64,000 bases of DNA, taken from NCBI RefSeq assembly GCF_048263965.1, contig NZ_JBLXDO010000015.1, forward strand, positions 1 through 64,000, written 5' to 3'. The translations under genes were made by a program, and so were the position numbers. Shown here one piece after another: positions 7,706-16,340 of the stretch (position 1 is the stretch's first letter; the number at the start of each line of letters is the position of its first letter). The notes below the pieces were generated by a model that was not told where the DNA came from, made no database searches, and worked only from the letters and a program-made list of their open reading frames with translations. Source of the stretch: Ferrimonas sp048263965 (GTDB lineage Bacteria > Pseudomonadota > Gammaproteobacteria > Enterobacterales > Shewanellaceae).

Positions 7706-8281
7706 TTAGTGGCAGCCGCAGCCGCCCTTGCCTTCGCCGTGGTCACCGCACTCGCCGGTGCCGCCACAGCATTCGTGGTCGTCACCCTTGTCGCTGCAAC
7801 CACCGCCGCAGCCGCCGGCTGCGTGGATGTGACCGTGAGCGATCTCCTCTTCGGTCGCGGCACGTACTTCAACCACTTCCACTTCGAACTGCAGGGTTAC
7901 GCCAGCCAGAGGGTGGTTGCCGTCGACCACTACGGTGTCATCACGTACTTCAGCGATAACCACAGGAGCCGGACCCTGATCGGTTTCCGCCATAAAGCGC
8001 ATGCCGGGGGTGATGTCTTCGATGTCACCAAAGGCAGCCAGAGGTACCTCCTGTTTCAGGCCCTCCTGATATGGACCATAGGCTTCTTCAGGGGCCACAG
8101 AGGCGTCCAGCTTGTCGCCGGCAGCTTTGTCAGCCAGTTGTGCTTCCAGGCCTGGGATCAGGTTATTGGCCCCATGCAGGTACTGCATAGGCTGACCGCC
8201 GAAGGAGTCTTCGATCAGTTCGCCTTCGCCGTCACGCAGACGGTAGTGCATGGTAACGACGGTATTAGCAGCAATTTTCAT
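7706..8281 (-). CDS. slyD: FKBP-type peptidyl-prolyl isomerase with metal-binding tail
   Basis: A 191-residue SlyD. An FKBP domain (MKIAANTVVTMHYRLRDGEG, about 1-70 and 130-150) is split by the insert-in-flap chaperone domain (about 70-130). The C-terminal ~45 residues are rich in His, Cys and Gly (AAGGCGGGCSDKGDDHECCG), the Ni/Zn-binding tail that in E. coli serves hydrogenase maturation. The start at 8281 is preceded by TGGAG and fits family alignment. A 27-codon ORF with a perfect RBS ends on the slyD ATG (ATGA overlap), suggesting coupled translation. Confidence 0.95.
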   Translation of the reverse strand: MKIAANTVVTMHYRLRDGEGELIEDSFGGQPMQYLHGANNLIPGLEAQLADKAAGDKLDASVAPEEAYGPYQEGLKQEVPLAAFGDIEDITPGMRFMAETDQGPAPVVIAEVRDDTVVVDGNHPLAGVTLQFEVEVVEVRAATEEEIAHGHIHAAGGCGGGCSDKGDDHECCGGTGECGDHGEGKGGCGCH

Positions 8282-8361
8282 CCGGAACTCCAAAAACAGA
8301 TGAGTGTAAAAGGCCAAATCATACGGCTTTCACCCTTGCTGCACCATGACTGAGGCAACAT
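8278..8361 (-). CDS. Candidate small protein upstream of slyD
   Basis: A 27-codon ORF beginning MLPQSWCSKGESR and continuing MIWPFTLICFWSSG. A textbook Shine-Dalgarno GGAGGT (8366-8371) stands 4 nt before its ATG at 8361. Its TGA overlaps the slyD ATG by 4 nt, the usual geometry for translational coupling. The second half is hydrophobic and aromatic and could be a single membrane segment. I do not recognise it; it could be a leader ORF rather than a functional protein. Confidence 0.45.
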   Translation of the reverse strand: MLPQSWCSKGESRMIWPFTLICFWSSG

Positions 8362-8380
8362 TTTTACCTCCAAAGGGGGA

Positions 8381-10078
8381 TCAGAGTCGACACTCCTGGC
8401 GGTAGGGGCGGATATCCGGGTAGATACCGTCGCGGATCTGGCTTTGCAGCCCCTGCCAGTAACTGGCCTGAAGCAGATCCCTGTGCTGAGCCATGAAGCT
8501 CTTGCGGATCTCCGCCCGCCCCAGCAGGAAGCGACCAAACTCTTCCGGGAAGATATCCTTGGGACCCACCGAGTACCAGGGCTCGGCGGCCATCTCATCT
8601 TCCGGGTAGCGTGGCGGGGGGATCACCCGGAAATTGCAGTCGGTCATATAATCGATCTCGTCGTAGTCGTAGAACACGACGCGGCCATGTCGGGTAACCC
8701 CAAAGTTCTTAAACAGCATGTCACCAGGGAAGATGTTGGCGGCGGCCAGTTGCTTGATGGCGTTACCATACTCGCCGATGGCCCGGTGCAGATGGAGGTC
8801 GTCGGCACCATCCAGATAGATGTTCAGAGGAGTCATGCGCCGCTCGATGTAGAGATGGCGGATGATGATTCGGTCGCCATCCAGCTCCACCTCTGAGGGG
8901 GCGCAGGTCATCAGTTCATCCAGCAGGGCCGGGCTGAATCTGTGGCGGGGAAAGGCGAAGTTACGAAACTCCTGGGTGTCGGCCATCCGGCCCACCCTGT
9001 CGTGTTCCTTCACCAGGTTGTATTTCTCCATCACCTCGGCTTTGCTGCTCTCCTTGGGCGGGGCGAAGCTGTCCTTGATCAGCTTAAACACCACATCATA
9101 GGAGGGCAGGGTAAACACGCTCATGACCATCCCCTTGATCCCCGGAGCGATGACAAATTGGTCGCTGCTGGTGTTGAGGTGGCTGAGGAAGGAGCGGTAG
9201 AACTCGGTCTTGCCGTGTTTCTGCAGACCGATGGCGGTGTAGAGTTCCGCCCAGGACTTGTTGGGCATCAGGTGGCGCAGGTAGCGCAGCAGCAGGGCGG
9301 GTCGGTCGGTTTCCACCATAAAGTAGGCCCGGGTAAAGCTGAAGATCACCGAGCAGTCATCCTGGCGGGTGATCACCGCATCCAGGGCCAGGCCGGCTTT
9401 TCCGTGGCGGATGGGCAGAATCAGTGGGGACTCTCCCCGGTGGCCGATGAGCCGTCCGACCAGGTAGGCCCCCTTGTTGCGGTAGAACACAGGTTTGAGA
9501 AACTCCACATCGTGGGCGTTCAGCCGGGTCATCACAGGCTCGAGTCGCTGATGCAGCTTGTCCAGGTCCAGGTCAATATCCTCGAAGGCGTTCAGCAGCC
9601 TGGCGTAGCCCAGGGCGCGACGGAACGCCTCTTTAGGTCGCTCTCCCAGATTGAATCGCCAGCAGAGTTTGTGGGGGGCGAAGGGCGCGCGCCGGGCACT
9701 GGCGGTGTGGATATAGAGGTGCTGATTGTCCAGGCCCCGGTGGCGAAACAGCCTGGCGAACACCGAGTTAAAGAAGGTTTCCGCCAGCTCTGCCTGAGGG
9801 TGCCCCTGCAACAGCTCGCTGTATTCACTCTTGGCGGCGCGCCACAGCTCGGTGGAGATGGTGGGGCTGTCCAGCCTGGCCATCAGGGCGGCGACGGTCT
9901 CCGATACCCGCTGGCTGTAGAAGCGGATTCGCTGCTTCTGGGCACGCTGAACACCGGCCCAGTCTGCACTGAGAAACCGCTCCGGGGCGCCGGCGTTGAC
10001 CCGGGAGAACAGCCGGTAGTGTTGATCAAACCCGGTGAGAATACGGTAGGCGAGCCGTTTTGGGGTGCCCTTGTCCAT
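8381..10078 (-). CDS. aceK: Isocitrate dehydrogenase kinase/phosphatase
   Basis: A 565-residue bifunctional enzyme that phosphorylates and dephosphorylates isocitrate dehydrogenase and so sets the split between the TCA cycle and the glyoxylate shunt. The sequence is collinear with E. coli AceK (578): an N-terminal regulatory domain (MDKGTPKRLAYRILTGFDQH) and a C-terminal protein-kinase-like domain that includes NAIKQLAAANIFPGDMLFKN (ATP/catalytic loop region) and VVFYDYDEIDYMTDC (metal-binding region). The gene is away from aceBA here; no malate synthase or isocitrate lyase lies nearby. Confidence 0.96.
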   Translation of the reverse strand: MDKGTPKRLAYRILTGFDQHYRLFSRVNAGAPERFLSADWAGVQRAQKQRIRFYSQRVSETVAALMARLDSPTISTELWRAAKSEYSELLQGHPQAELAETFFNSVFARLFRHRGLDNQHLYIHTASARRAPFAPHKLCWRFNLGERPKEAFRRALGYARLLNAFEDIDLDLDKLHQRLEPVMTRLNAHDVEFLKPVFYRNKGAYLVGRLIGHRGESPLILPIRHGKAGLALDAVITRQDDCSVIFSFTRAYFMVETDRPALLLRYLRHLMPNKSWAELYTAIGLQKHGKTEFYRSFLSHLNTSSDQFVIAPGIKGMVMSVFTLPSYDVVFKLIKDSFAPPKESSKAEVMEKYNLVKEHDRVGRMADTQEFRNFAFPRHRFSPALLDELMTCAPSEVELDGDRIIIRHLYIERRMTPLNIYLDGADDLHLHRAIGEYGNAIKQLAAANIFPGDMLFKNFGVTRHGRVVFYDYDEIDYMTDCNFRVIPPPRYPEDEMAAEPWYSVGPKDIFPEEFGRFLLGRAEIRKSFMAQHRDLLQASYWQGLQSQIRDGIYPDIRPYRQECRL

Positions 10079-10276
10079 CTGTGGTACTCCTTACCTGACT
10101 GCGGGACCTGGGGCGTGTGGTCCTCGCCCCTGCACCCTCTAACCTACCGTCACCAACCTTGCTTCTCAATGGGATTTCATTACCCTTGGCCGCAAATGTT
10201 TTAAGGTGTACCGAGCTTTGGTGGCCTGTTTGCGCCAGGGCTTGCCTGATGTGGCCCCCGTACACGAGGAGAGATT

Positions 10277-10957
10277 GTGGAACTGACCTTTATTCTGGTG
10301 GCCCCCGCCCGGGGAGAAAACGTGGGCGCCGTCGCCCGTGCCATGAAGACCATGGGGTTTGAGCGGCTGAGGGTGGTGGCTTCCGAAGCGCATCTGAGTC
10401 AGGAAGCGGGCTGGGTGGCCCATGGCAGCCAGGAGCTGCTGAGTCAGGCCCAGGGGTTCGCCACCCTGGCGGACGCCGTGGCTGACCAAGACCTGGTCAT
10501 AGCCAGCACCGCCCGTCGCCGAGGCGACAAACGGGTGCTTCACTCCCCTGCCCAGGCCGTGGAGAAGGTCAGGGCCCTGGGAGAGGCGGCTCCAAGGGTT
10601 GCCCTGGTCTTTGGCTGCGAGGAGTCAGGCTTGTCCAACGCTGATCTGACATTGGCGGATCTGCTGACCACCATTCCCCTGGCCAACCCTTATCCCTCTC
10701 TGAACCTGGCCCAGGCGGCCATGCTCTATGCCTACGAGTTCTCCCGGGTGCCTCAGGCGCCACAACCTGATGCCGCCGGTGCCGGGCAACTCTCGGTACT
10801 GAAACAGCGCTCCATAACCTTGATGAATGATTTGAATGTCGCTGAGAATGACCCCCTGCGCATTTGGCTCAAAGATCGTTTGGCCCTTTTAAATCAAAGG
10901 GATGTGTCAATGGCTCACACCCTGGTTGGGGACATCGAAAAGGCGCTGAAAAAATAG
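10277..10957 (+). CDS. yjtD: SPOUT tRNA/rRNA methyltransferase (TrmJ/YjtD family)
   Basis: A 226-residue SpoU-class methyltransferase. The first strand MELTFILVAPARGENVGAVA and the knot motifs VALVFGCEESGLSN and TIPLANPYPSLNLAQAAML are the SPOUT signature for SAM and tRNA 2'-O-ribose methylation. Its position immediately before thrL-thrA matches E. coli yjtD (lasT), which favours that orthologue over trmJ. The GTG start at 10277 is preceded by GAGGAGA. The exact target nucleotide cannot be told from sequence. Confidence 0.88.
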   Translation: MELTFILVAPARGENVGAVARAMKTMGFERLRVVASEAHLSQEAGWVAHGSQELLSQAQGFATLADAVADQDLVIASTARRRGDKRVLHSPAQAVEKVRALGEAAPRVALVFGCEESGLSNADLTLADLLTTIPLANPYPSLNLAQAAMLYAYEFSRVPQAPQPDAAGAGQLSVLKQRSITLMNDLNVAENDPLRIWLKDRLALLNQRDVSMAHTLVGDIEKALKK

Positions 10958-10996
10958 TCCTTGACTCTTGCGCGCCTTTCAGTTCAAGTAACAGGT

Positions 10997-11024
10997 ACGA
11001 CAAATTTAAAGGTTTATTCATAAT
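10997..11024 (+). promoter_or_regulatory. Candidate thrL-thrABC promoter
   Basis: ACGACA (10997-11002) and CATAAT (11019-11024) are spaced by 16 nt. The implied start of transcription (~11030) lies just before ATG 11037 of thrL, again leaving almost no 5' UTR. Tentative. Confidence 0.35.
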
Positions 11025-11036
11025 TCGATGCTAAAT

Positions 11037-11108
11037 ATGCACGCTGTAATCACCACCATTATCGTGATTACCGGCACCGGTACCACCGGTCGCGGGGCGG
11101 GCTGCTAG
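11037..11108 (+). CDS. thrL: thr operon leader peptide
   Basis: A 23-residue leader, MHAVITTIIVITGTGTTG followed by five more residues, with six Thr codons (all ACC) and four Ile codons. These are the regulatory amino acids of the threonine operon. It stands directly before an intrinsic terminator and thrA. E. coli ThrL (21 residues, Thr/Ile-rich) is the analogue. An alternative in-frame ATG at 11028 would add three residues. No clear Shine-Dalgarno sequence is visible for either. Confidence 0.9.
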   Translation: MHAVITTIIVITGTGTTGRGAGC

Positions 11109-11173
11109 TATCTGAAGAAACCACAGATTCAGTTACCAGAAAGCCCGCTCCCAAAGCGGGCTTTCTTCGTTTT
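11097..11173 (+). promoter_or_regulatory. thr operon attenuator
   Basis: GAAAGCCCGCT/AGCGGGCTTTC, 11-bp perfect stem (11139-11165) followed by TTCGTTTT, is the terminator 27 nt before thrA. Its 5' arm AGCCCGC (11142-11148) can instead pair with GCGGGCT (11097-11103) in the end of thrL, forming an antiterminator. Stalling at Thr/Ile codons would select the antiterminator. Confidence 0.88.
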
Positions 11174-11199
11174 GGGCAGGGCACAACAGGAGAGACGAG

Positions 11200-13650
11200 A
11201 TGAAGGTGATGAAGTTCGGGGGCTCTTCCCTGGCCAGTGCAGAGCGGTTTGCCCAGGTGGCGACTCTGGCACAGGAGAGCGTCGAGGGGTTCTCTCTGGC
11301 GTTGGTGCTGTCGGCACCCAAGGGGGTCACCAATGCCCTGGAGTCGGCGGTGTATCGGGCGGTGGCCGGCTACAGTGATGAGCTGCTGGACCCGGTCCGT
11401 CAGACTCTGGACGAGCTCAGTGGCAGCGCCGAACTGGATCTGGAGGCTCGTGAAGCACTGGTGGCCCTTTGGCAGCAGGAGCTGGCTCAGGTGGCTCAGA
11501 AGCTTCAAGGGGTAGCGCTTTTGGGGCGTTGCCCCGATGAAGTGGTGGCGGAAGTGATGGTGGTGGGGGAGCGCCTGTCGGTGCACATGATGATGGCCCT
11601 GCTCACTGCCCGGGGCGAGCGCAGTGCCTTCTTGGAGCCAAGGCGTTACCTGATGGCCAGAGGGGAAGCCCTGGATGCCCAGGTGGACATCGAGGCTTCC
11701 CGCCAGCGTCTGGCCTCTCTGCCCGTGGGAGAGTACCGGTTCTGGGTGATGCCAGGTTTTACTGCCTGCAACCAGGAGGGGCAGACCGTCACCCTGGGTC
11801 GCAACGGCTCAGACTATTCCGCGGCGGCACTGGCCGCCTGTCTGCACGCCGACAGCTGCGAGATCTGGACCGATGTGGACGGCGTCTACAGCGTGGATCC
11901 CCGCCTGGTACCGGATGCCCGTCTGTTGGAAGAGATGAGTTACAAGGAGGCGATGGAGCTCTCCTACTTCGGGGCCAAGGTGTTGCACCCGAGAACCATT
12001 GCTCCCATTGCCCAGCATCAGATCCCCTGCCGCATCCGTAACACCCTGAACCCCAAAGCCCTTGGCACCCTGATCCATCAGGAGGGGGCGGGCAGCGATG
12101 CGGTGAAGGCGGTCAGCCACCTGGCTGAGCAGACCATGATCAGCGTCTCCGGGCCTGGTATGAAGGGGATGGTTGGCATGGCGGCCCGGGTGTTTGATGC
12201 CATGAGCCTGGCCGGTGTGTCCGTCAGCCTGATCACCCAGAGCTCTTCCGAGTACTCCATCTCCTTCTGTGTGGAGGAGCAGGATCAGGAGCTGGCGGTG
12301 CAGGCCCTGGAGGAGACCTTTGCCCTGGAGCTCAAGAGCGAGATGCTCGATCCCCTGGAGCTGATGCCCGGTATGGCCATCGTTACTCTGGTGGGCGATG
12401 GCATGAAGACCCGCAAGGGGGTGGCTGCCCGCTTCTTCCGTTCCCTGGCTCAGGCCTCCATCAACATCGCCGCCATCGCCCAGGGCAGCTCCGAGCGGGC
12501 GATCTCTGCGGTGATCCGCAACGATGACGCTGCCGCCGCCCTGCGCATCTGCCATCAGAACTTCTTTGACAGCCGGCTCTACGTGGATGTGCTGCTGGTG
12601 GGCTGTGGTCAGGTGGGCGCCGAGCTGCTCAGTCAGATCAACCAGCAGCAGCAGGCCCTCAATGACCACCATGTGGCGCTGCGGGTCTGTGGTGTGGCCA
12701 ACTCCCGGCAGATGCTGCTGGCCCCTCAAGGTCTCAACCTGGACAACTGGCGGGAGCAGCTTGAGGTCGAGGGGCAGCCCATGTGCCTGGAGGCGCTGTT
12801 TGCCTTTGCCCACGACGCCAAGCTGACCAACCCGGTGCTGGTGGATTGCAGCGCCAGTGACGCCCTGGGGGCCCGCTACCTGGATGCCATGAACGCCGGC
12901 CTGCATGTGGTCACTCCCAACAAGAAGGCCAACACCGCCGACATGGCCTACTACCGTGAGCTGCGTCAGGTGGCCCGTCGCCAGCGTCGTCAGTTCCTGT
13001 ATGAAACCAACGTGGGCGCTGGCCTGCCGGTGATCGATAACCTGCAAGGGCTGCTGCGTGCCGGTGACGAGCTGCACAGCTTCGGCGGCATCCTCTCCGG
13101 ATCTCTCTCCTACATCTTTGGTCTGCTGGAGGAGGGGGTGTCGCTCTCTGACGCCACCACCCGGGCGCGGGAGAAGGGCTTTACCGAGCCGGATCCCCGC
13201 GAGGATCTGGCGGGCATGGACGTGGCGCGCAAGGTGCTGATCCTGGCGCGGGAAGCCGGTCTGGAGCTGGAGATGGACGATATTCAGGTGGAGAGTGTGC
13301 TGCCTGCCTCCTTTGATGCTTCCGGTGATACGGACACCTTTATGGCCAATTTGTCCCAGGCGGACGCCGAAGTGGCTCAGATGGTTGCCGCGGCCAAGGC
13401 CGACAACAAGGTGCTGCGTTATGTGGGCGCCATCGAGGCGGACGGCAGCTGCAAGGTGGCGGTTCAGGCGGTGGGGCCGGAGCACCCACTGTATGCCATC
13501 AAGGGTGGGGAAAACGCCCTGGCCTTCTACAGTCGTTACTATCAGCCACTGCCCTTTGTCCTGCGCGGCTACGGCGCCGGCACCGCGGTGACCGCCGCCG
13601 GGGTCTTCGCCGATATCCTGCGTACTCAGGCTTGGCAGAAGGAGGGCTGA
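11200..13650 (+). CDS. thrA: Bifunctional aspartokinase I / homoserine dehydrogenase I
   Basis: An 816-residue fusion (E. coli 820) catalysing the first and third steps from aspartate to homoserine. The aspartokinase domain starts MKVMKFGGSSLASAERF (residues 1-~290; LGRNGSDYSAAAL inside). Two ACT units follow (~310-455; SVSLITQSSSEYSISF and NIAAIAQGSSERAISA), which bind threonine for feedback inhibition. The homoserine dehydrogenase begins near residue 461 (VDVLLVGCGQVGAELL) and includes VTPNKKANT. First structural gene of the attenuated thrABC operon. Confidence 0.97.
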   Translation: MKVMKFGGSSLASAERFAQVATLAQESVEGFSLALVLSAPKGVTNALESAVYRAVAGYSDELLDPVRQTLDELSGSAELDLEAREALVALWQQELAQVAQKLQGVALLGRCPDEVVAEVMVVGERLSVHMMMALLTARGERSAFLEPRRYLMARGEALDAQVDIEASRQRLASLPVGEYRFWVMPGFTACNQEGQTVTLGRNGSDYSAAALAACLHADSCEIWTDVDGVYSVDPRLVPDARLLEEMSYKEAMELSYFGAKVLHPRTIAPIAQHQIPCRIRNTLNPKALGTLIHQEGAGSDAVKAVSHLAEQTMISVSGPGMKGMVGMAARVFDAMSLAGVSVSLITQSSSEYSISFCVEEQDQELAVQALEETFALELKSEMLDPLELMPGMAIVTLVGDGMKTRKGVAARFFRSLAQASINIAAIAQGSSERAISAVIRNDDAAAALRICHQNFFDSRLYVDVLLVGCGQVGAELLSQINQQQQALNDHHVALRVCGVANSRQMLLAPQGLNLDNWREQLEVEGQPMCLEALFAFAHDAKLTNPVLVDCSASDALGARYLDAMNAGLHVVTPNKKANTADMAYYRELRQVARRQRRQFLYETNVGAGLPVIDNLQGLLRAGDELHSFGGILSGSLSYIFGLLEEGVSLSDATTRAREKGFTEPDPREDLAGMDVARKVLILAREAGLELEMDDIQVESVLPASFDASGDTDTFMANLSQADAEVAQMVAAAKADNKVLRYVGAIEADGSCKVAVQAVGPEHPLYAIKGGENALAFYSRYYQPLPFVLRGYGAGTAVTAAGVFADILRTQAWQKEG

Positions 13651-13651
13651 T

Positions 13652-14587
13652 ATGGCCAAAGTAACCGCTTATGCCCCAGCCTCCATGGGCAACGTCAGCG
13701 TGGGCTTCGATCTGCTTGGCGCCGCCCTGCAACCTTTGGATGGCAGCCGCCTTGGCGACAGGGTCAGCGTGGAGGATGCCGAAGCGCCGGCGTTCGCCTG
13801 CTGTGGCCCCTATGAGGATGTGTTGCCCAGAGACCCGGCACAGAACATCGTGCTCAAGGCGGTGGAGGCCTTCTTCGAGGCCAGTGGCCTGGCTCCGCAA
13901 CCGCTGTCGCTGACCCTGGAGAAGAACCTGCCGGTGGGCAGTGGTCTGGGATCCAGTGCCAGCTCGGTGGTGGCTGCCTGTGCCGCCCTCAATCGTTTCT
14001 TCGATGATCCCCTGAATGAGGTGGAACTGCTCAGGCTGATGGGGGAGTTGGAGGGTCAGATCTCCGGGTCCATTCACTACGACAATGTGGCGCCCAGCTA
14101 CCTGGGAGGGCTGCAACTGATGGTGGCGGATTTTGCCCGCAAGCTACCCGCCTTCGATGACTGGTACTGGGTGGTGGCCTACTCGGGGATCAGCCTGTCC
14201 ACCGCCAAGATGCGGGCGCTGTTGCCGGAGCAATATGACAAGGGCACCACCATCGCCTTTGGCCAGAACCTGGCGGCCTTCGTGGATGCCTGTTACCGCC
14301 AGGACCAGCAACAAGCCCTGGCCATGCTCAAAGATGAGCTGGCGGAGCCCCACCGGGCGGCGCACATCCCCGGTTTCGTGGCCGCCAAGTCTGCCCTGGC
14401 TGAACTGGGCGCCGACGCGGTGGGGATCTCCGGGTCCGGACCGACCCTGTTTGCCGTTTGTCGTGATAAAGAGAGCGCCCAACGGGCCAAGAACTACCTG
14501 GACACCTGTTACCTGGCCAATGCCAGGGGTTTCGCCCATATCTGCCGGCTGGCGGAGGATGGGGTTATCTACCAGAGCGAGAAGTAA
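13652..14587 (+). CDS. thrB: Homoserine kinase
   Basis: A 311-residue GHMP-family kinase that phosphorylates homoserine. The family motifs are present: the N-terminal ATASVGFD-like AYAPASMGNVSVGFDLLGAA, the P-loop-like LPVGSGLGSSASSVVA (about 93-108) and the C-terminal GADAVGISGSGPTLFAV. It starts 1 nt after the thrA stop, so translation is probably coupled. Confidence 0.97.
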   Translation: MAKVTAYAPASMGNVSVGFDLLGAALQPLDGSRLGDRVSVEDAEAPAFACCGPYEDVLPRDPAQNIVLKAVEAFFEASGLAPQPLSLTLEKNLPVGSGLGSSASSVVAACAALNRFFDDPLNEVELLRLMGELEGQISGSIHYDNVAPSYLGGLQLMVADFARKLPAFDDWYWVVAYSGISLSTAKMRALLPEQYDKGTTIAFGQNLAAFVDACYRQDQQQALAMLKDELAEPHRAAHIPGFVAAKSALAELGADAVGISGSGPTLFAVCRDKESAQRAKNYLDTCYLANARGFAHICRLAEDGVIYQSEK

Positions 14588-14592
14588 TCACC

Positions 14593-15864
14593 ATGGAACT
14601 CTATAACCTGAAACATCCCGATCAGACCGTCAGCTTCTCCCAGGCCGTGCGCCAGGGATTGGGCAGGGACCGCGGGCTGTTTTTCCCCTCAAGTTTACCC
14701 AAGCTGGACAACGTCGACGAGCTGCTGGCCATGCCTTTTGTGGATCGTTCCGTCGCCATTCTGAATGCCTGGCTGGGCGAGGAGTTGGGTGAGGAGACGG
14801 TCGCTGCCCTGGTGCGTGACGCCTTCACCTTCGACGCGCCCCTGGCCCAGGTGTGCGACCGCCAGTACTGCCTGGAGCTGTTCCATGGTCCCACCCTGGC
14901 CTTCAAGGATTTCGGTGCACGCTTCCTGGCTCGGGTCCTCTCTCACCTGGCGGGGGAGGAGTCCCTGACCATTCTTACCGCCACCTCGGGAGACACCGGC
15001 GCCGCCGTGGCCGATGCCTTCTACGGTTTGGACAACATCAAGGTGGTGATCCTCTATCCCGAGGGGCGCATCAGCCCCCTGCAGGAGAAGATGTTCTGTA
15101 CCCTGGGGGGCAACATTCAAACCCTGTCGGTGGCGGGCAGCTTCGATGACTGCCAGTCCCTGGTGAAGCTGGCGTTTGAGGATGAGCCGTTGAAGCAGGC
15201 CATTGGTCTGAACTCCGCCAACTCCATCAACATCGCCCGGTTGCTGGCACAGATCTGCTACTACTTCGAGGCGGTGGCTCAGTTGCCGGAGGCGCGCCGT
15301 CATCAGGCGGTGATCTCCGTACCCAGCGGCAACTTCGGCAACCTGACCGCCGGACTGCTGGCCAAGGCGATGGGCCTGCCGGTGAAACGCTTCATCGCCG
15401 CCACCAACAGTAACGACACCGTGCCCCGCTACCTGTCCAACGGTCAGTGGGAGGTGCGTCCTACGGTGGCCACCCGCTCCAATGCCATGGACGTGTCTGC
15501 CCCCAACAACTGGCCCAGGGTCGAGGCCCTGTGCCAGGCCAAGGGCTGGTCCCTGGCTCAGCTGGAGGGGATGGCGGTTTCCGAGGCGGAGTGTGAGACC
15601 CAGCTGACCGCCCTGCATAAGGGAGGCTACCTGTCAGAGCCCCATGCGGCGGTGGCCAGCCGGGCCCTGTCCCTCTCCCTCAATCCGGAGGAGTGCGGCA
15701 TCTTCCTGGGCACTGCCCATCCAGCCAAGTTCAAGGAGTCGGTGGATGAGTTGCTGGGCCTGGATCTGCCCCTGCCTGAGGCTCTGGCCCAGGCGGCGGT
15801 CAAGCCTCTGCTCAGCGAGTCCCTGGCGAACTCCTTCGAGGATCTGAGAGCCAAGCTGCTCTGA
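14593..15864 (+). CDS. thrC: Threonine synthase
   Basis: A 423-residue PLP enzyme that turns O-phosphohomoserine into threonine, the last step of the pathway. The PLP-binding Lys is Lys105 in FHGPTLAFKDFGARF. The phosphate-binding loop is TATSGDTGAA and later VPSGNFGNLTAG. Length and N-terminus (MELYNLKHPDQTVSFSQAV) fit the E. coli-type short form. It ends the operon, 6 nt after thrB, before a strong terminator. Confidence 0.97.
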   Translation: MELYNLKHPDQTVSFSQAVRQGLGRDRGLFFPSSLPKLDNVDELLAMPFVDRSVAILNAWLGEELGEETVAALVRDAFTFDAPLAQVCDRQYCLELFHGPTLAFKDFGARFLARVLSHLAGEESLTILTATSGDTGAAVADAFYGLDNIKVVILYPEGRISPLQEKMFCTLGGNIQTLSVAGSFDDCQSLVKLAFEDEPLKQAIGLNSANSINIARLLAQICYYFEAVAQLPEARRHQAVISVPSGNFGNLTAGLLAKAMGLPVKRFIAATNSNDTVPRYLSNGQWEVRPTVATRSNAMDVSAPNNWPRVEALCQAKGWSLAQLEGMAVSEAECETQLTALHKGGYLSEPHAAVASRALSLSLNPEECGIFLGTAHPAKFKESVDELLGLDLPLPEALAQAAVKPLLSESLANSFEDLRAKLL

Positions 15865-15878
15865 GTGATTTGGATATG

Positions 15879-15907
15879 AAAAGAGGGCGCCGTGGCGCCC
15901 TCTTTTT
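15879..15907. terminator. Bidirectional terminator after thrC
   Basis: GAGGGCGCC/GGCGCCCTC, 9-bp stem flanked by AAAA and TTTTT, between convergent thrC and ruvX. Confidence 0.92.
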
Positions 15908-15920
15908 GATTCCGGGGGGG

Positions 15921-16340
15921 TCACCCATAGAGGGACTCGAAGTAGCCCTCGAGAATCAGGGCGGCGGAGGTGGCGTCGATGGCGGACTTTTTCAGGCCAC
16001 GAAAGCCGCGGCGCTCAAACAGGTGCGCCTTGGCGTCTGTGGTGGTCAGGCGCTCATCCTGAGTCACTACCTTGATCCCGAAACGTCCATGGAGGCGGTT
16101 GGCAAACTTGCGCGCCCTCAGGGTCAGCTCCTGCTCGGTGCCGTCCATATTCAGGGGGAGGCCCACCACCACCAGGCTGGGTTGCCATTCGGCAAACAGC
16201 TTGGCGACCTCATCCCAGTTGGGAATGCCGTCGTTGGCCTTGAGGCCACACAGGGGCTGGGCGGTGCCGGTGATGCTCTGGCCGATGGCCACGCCGATGG
16301 CCTTGGTGCCGAAATCGAATCCGAGAATGGTGTCACTCAT
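15921..16340 (-). CDS. ruvX: Holliday junction resolvase-like protein YqgF/RuvX
   Basis: A 139-residue RNase H-fold protein (YqgF family). The N-terminal motif TILGFDFGTKAIGVAIGQ carries the first acidic residue. VVGLPLNMDGTEQELTLRA and VTQDERLTTTDA supply the second, and the third lies in KSAIDATSAALIL. The family acts in 16S rRNA 5'-end maturation and/or DNA junction resolution; which role applies cannot be told here. Its start overlaps the yqgE stop by 4 nt, the same order as in E. coli. Confidence 0.94.
   Translation of the reverse strand: MSDTILGFDFGTKAIGVAIGQSITGTAQPLCGLKANDGIPNWDEVAKLFAEWQPSLVVVGLPLNMDGTEQELTLRARKFANRLHGRFGIKVVTQDERLTTTDAKAHLFERRGFRGLKKSAIDATSAALILEGYFESLYG

Noticed and set aside
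11809..13659. 616-codon ORF antisense to thrA
   Set aside because: Sense strand is an unambiguous 816-residue ThrA; the antisense product is a His/Gln/Gly-rich shadow.
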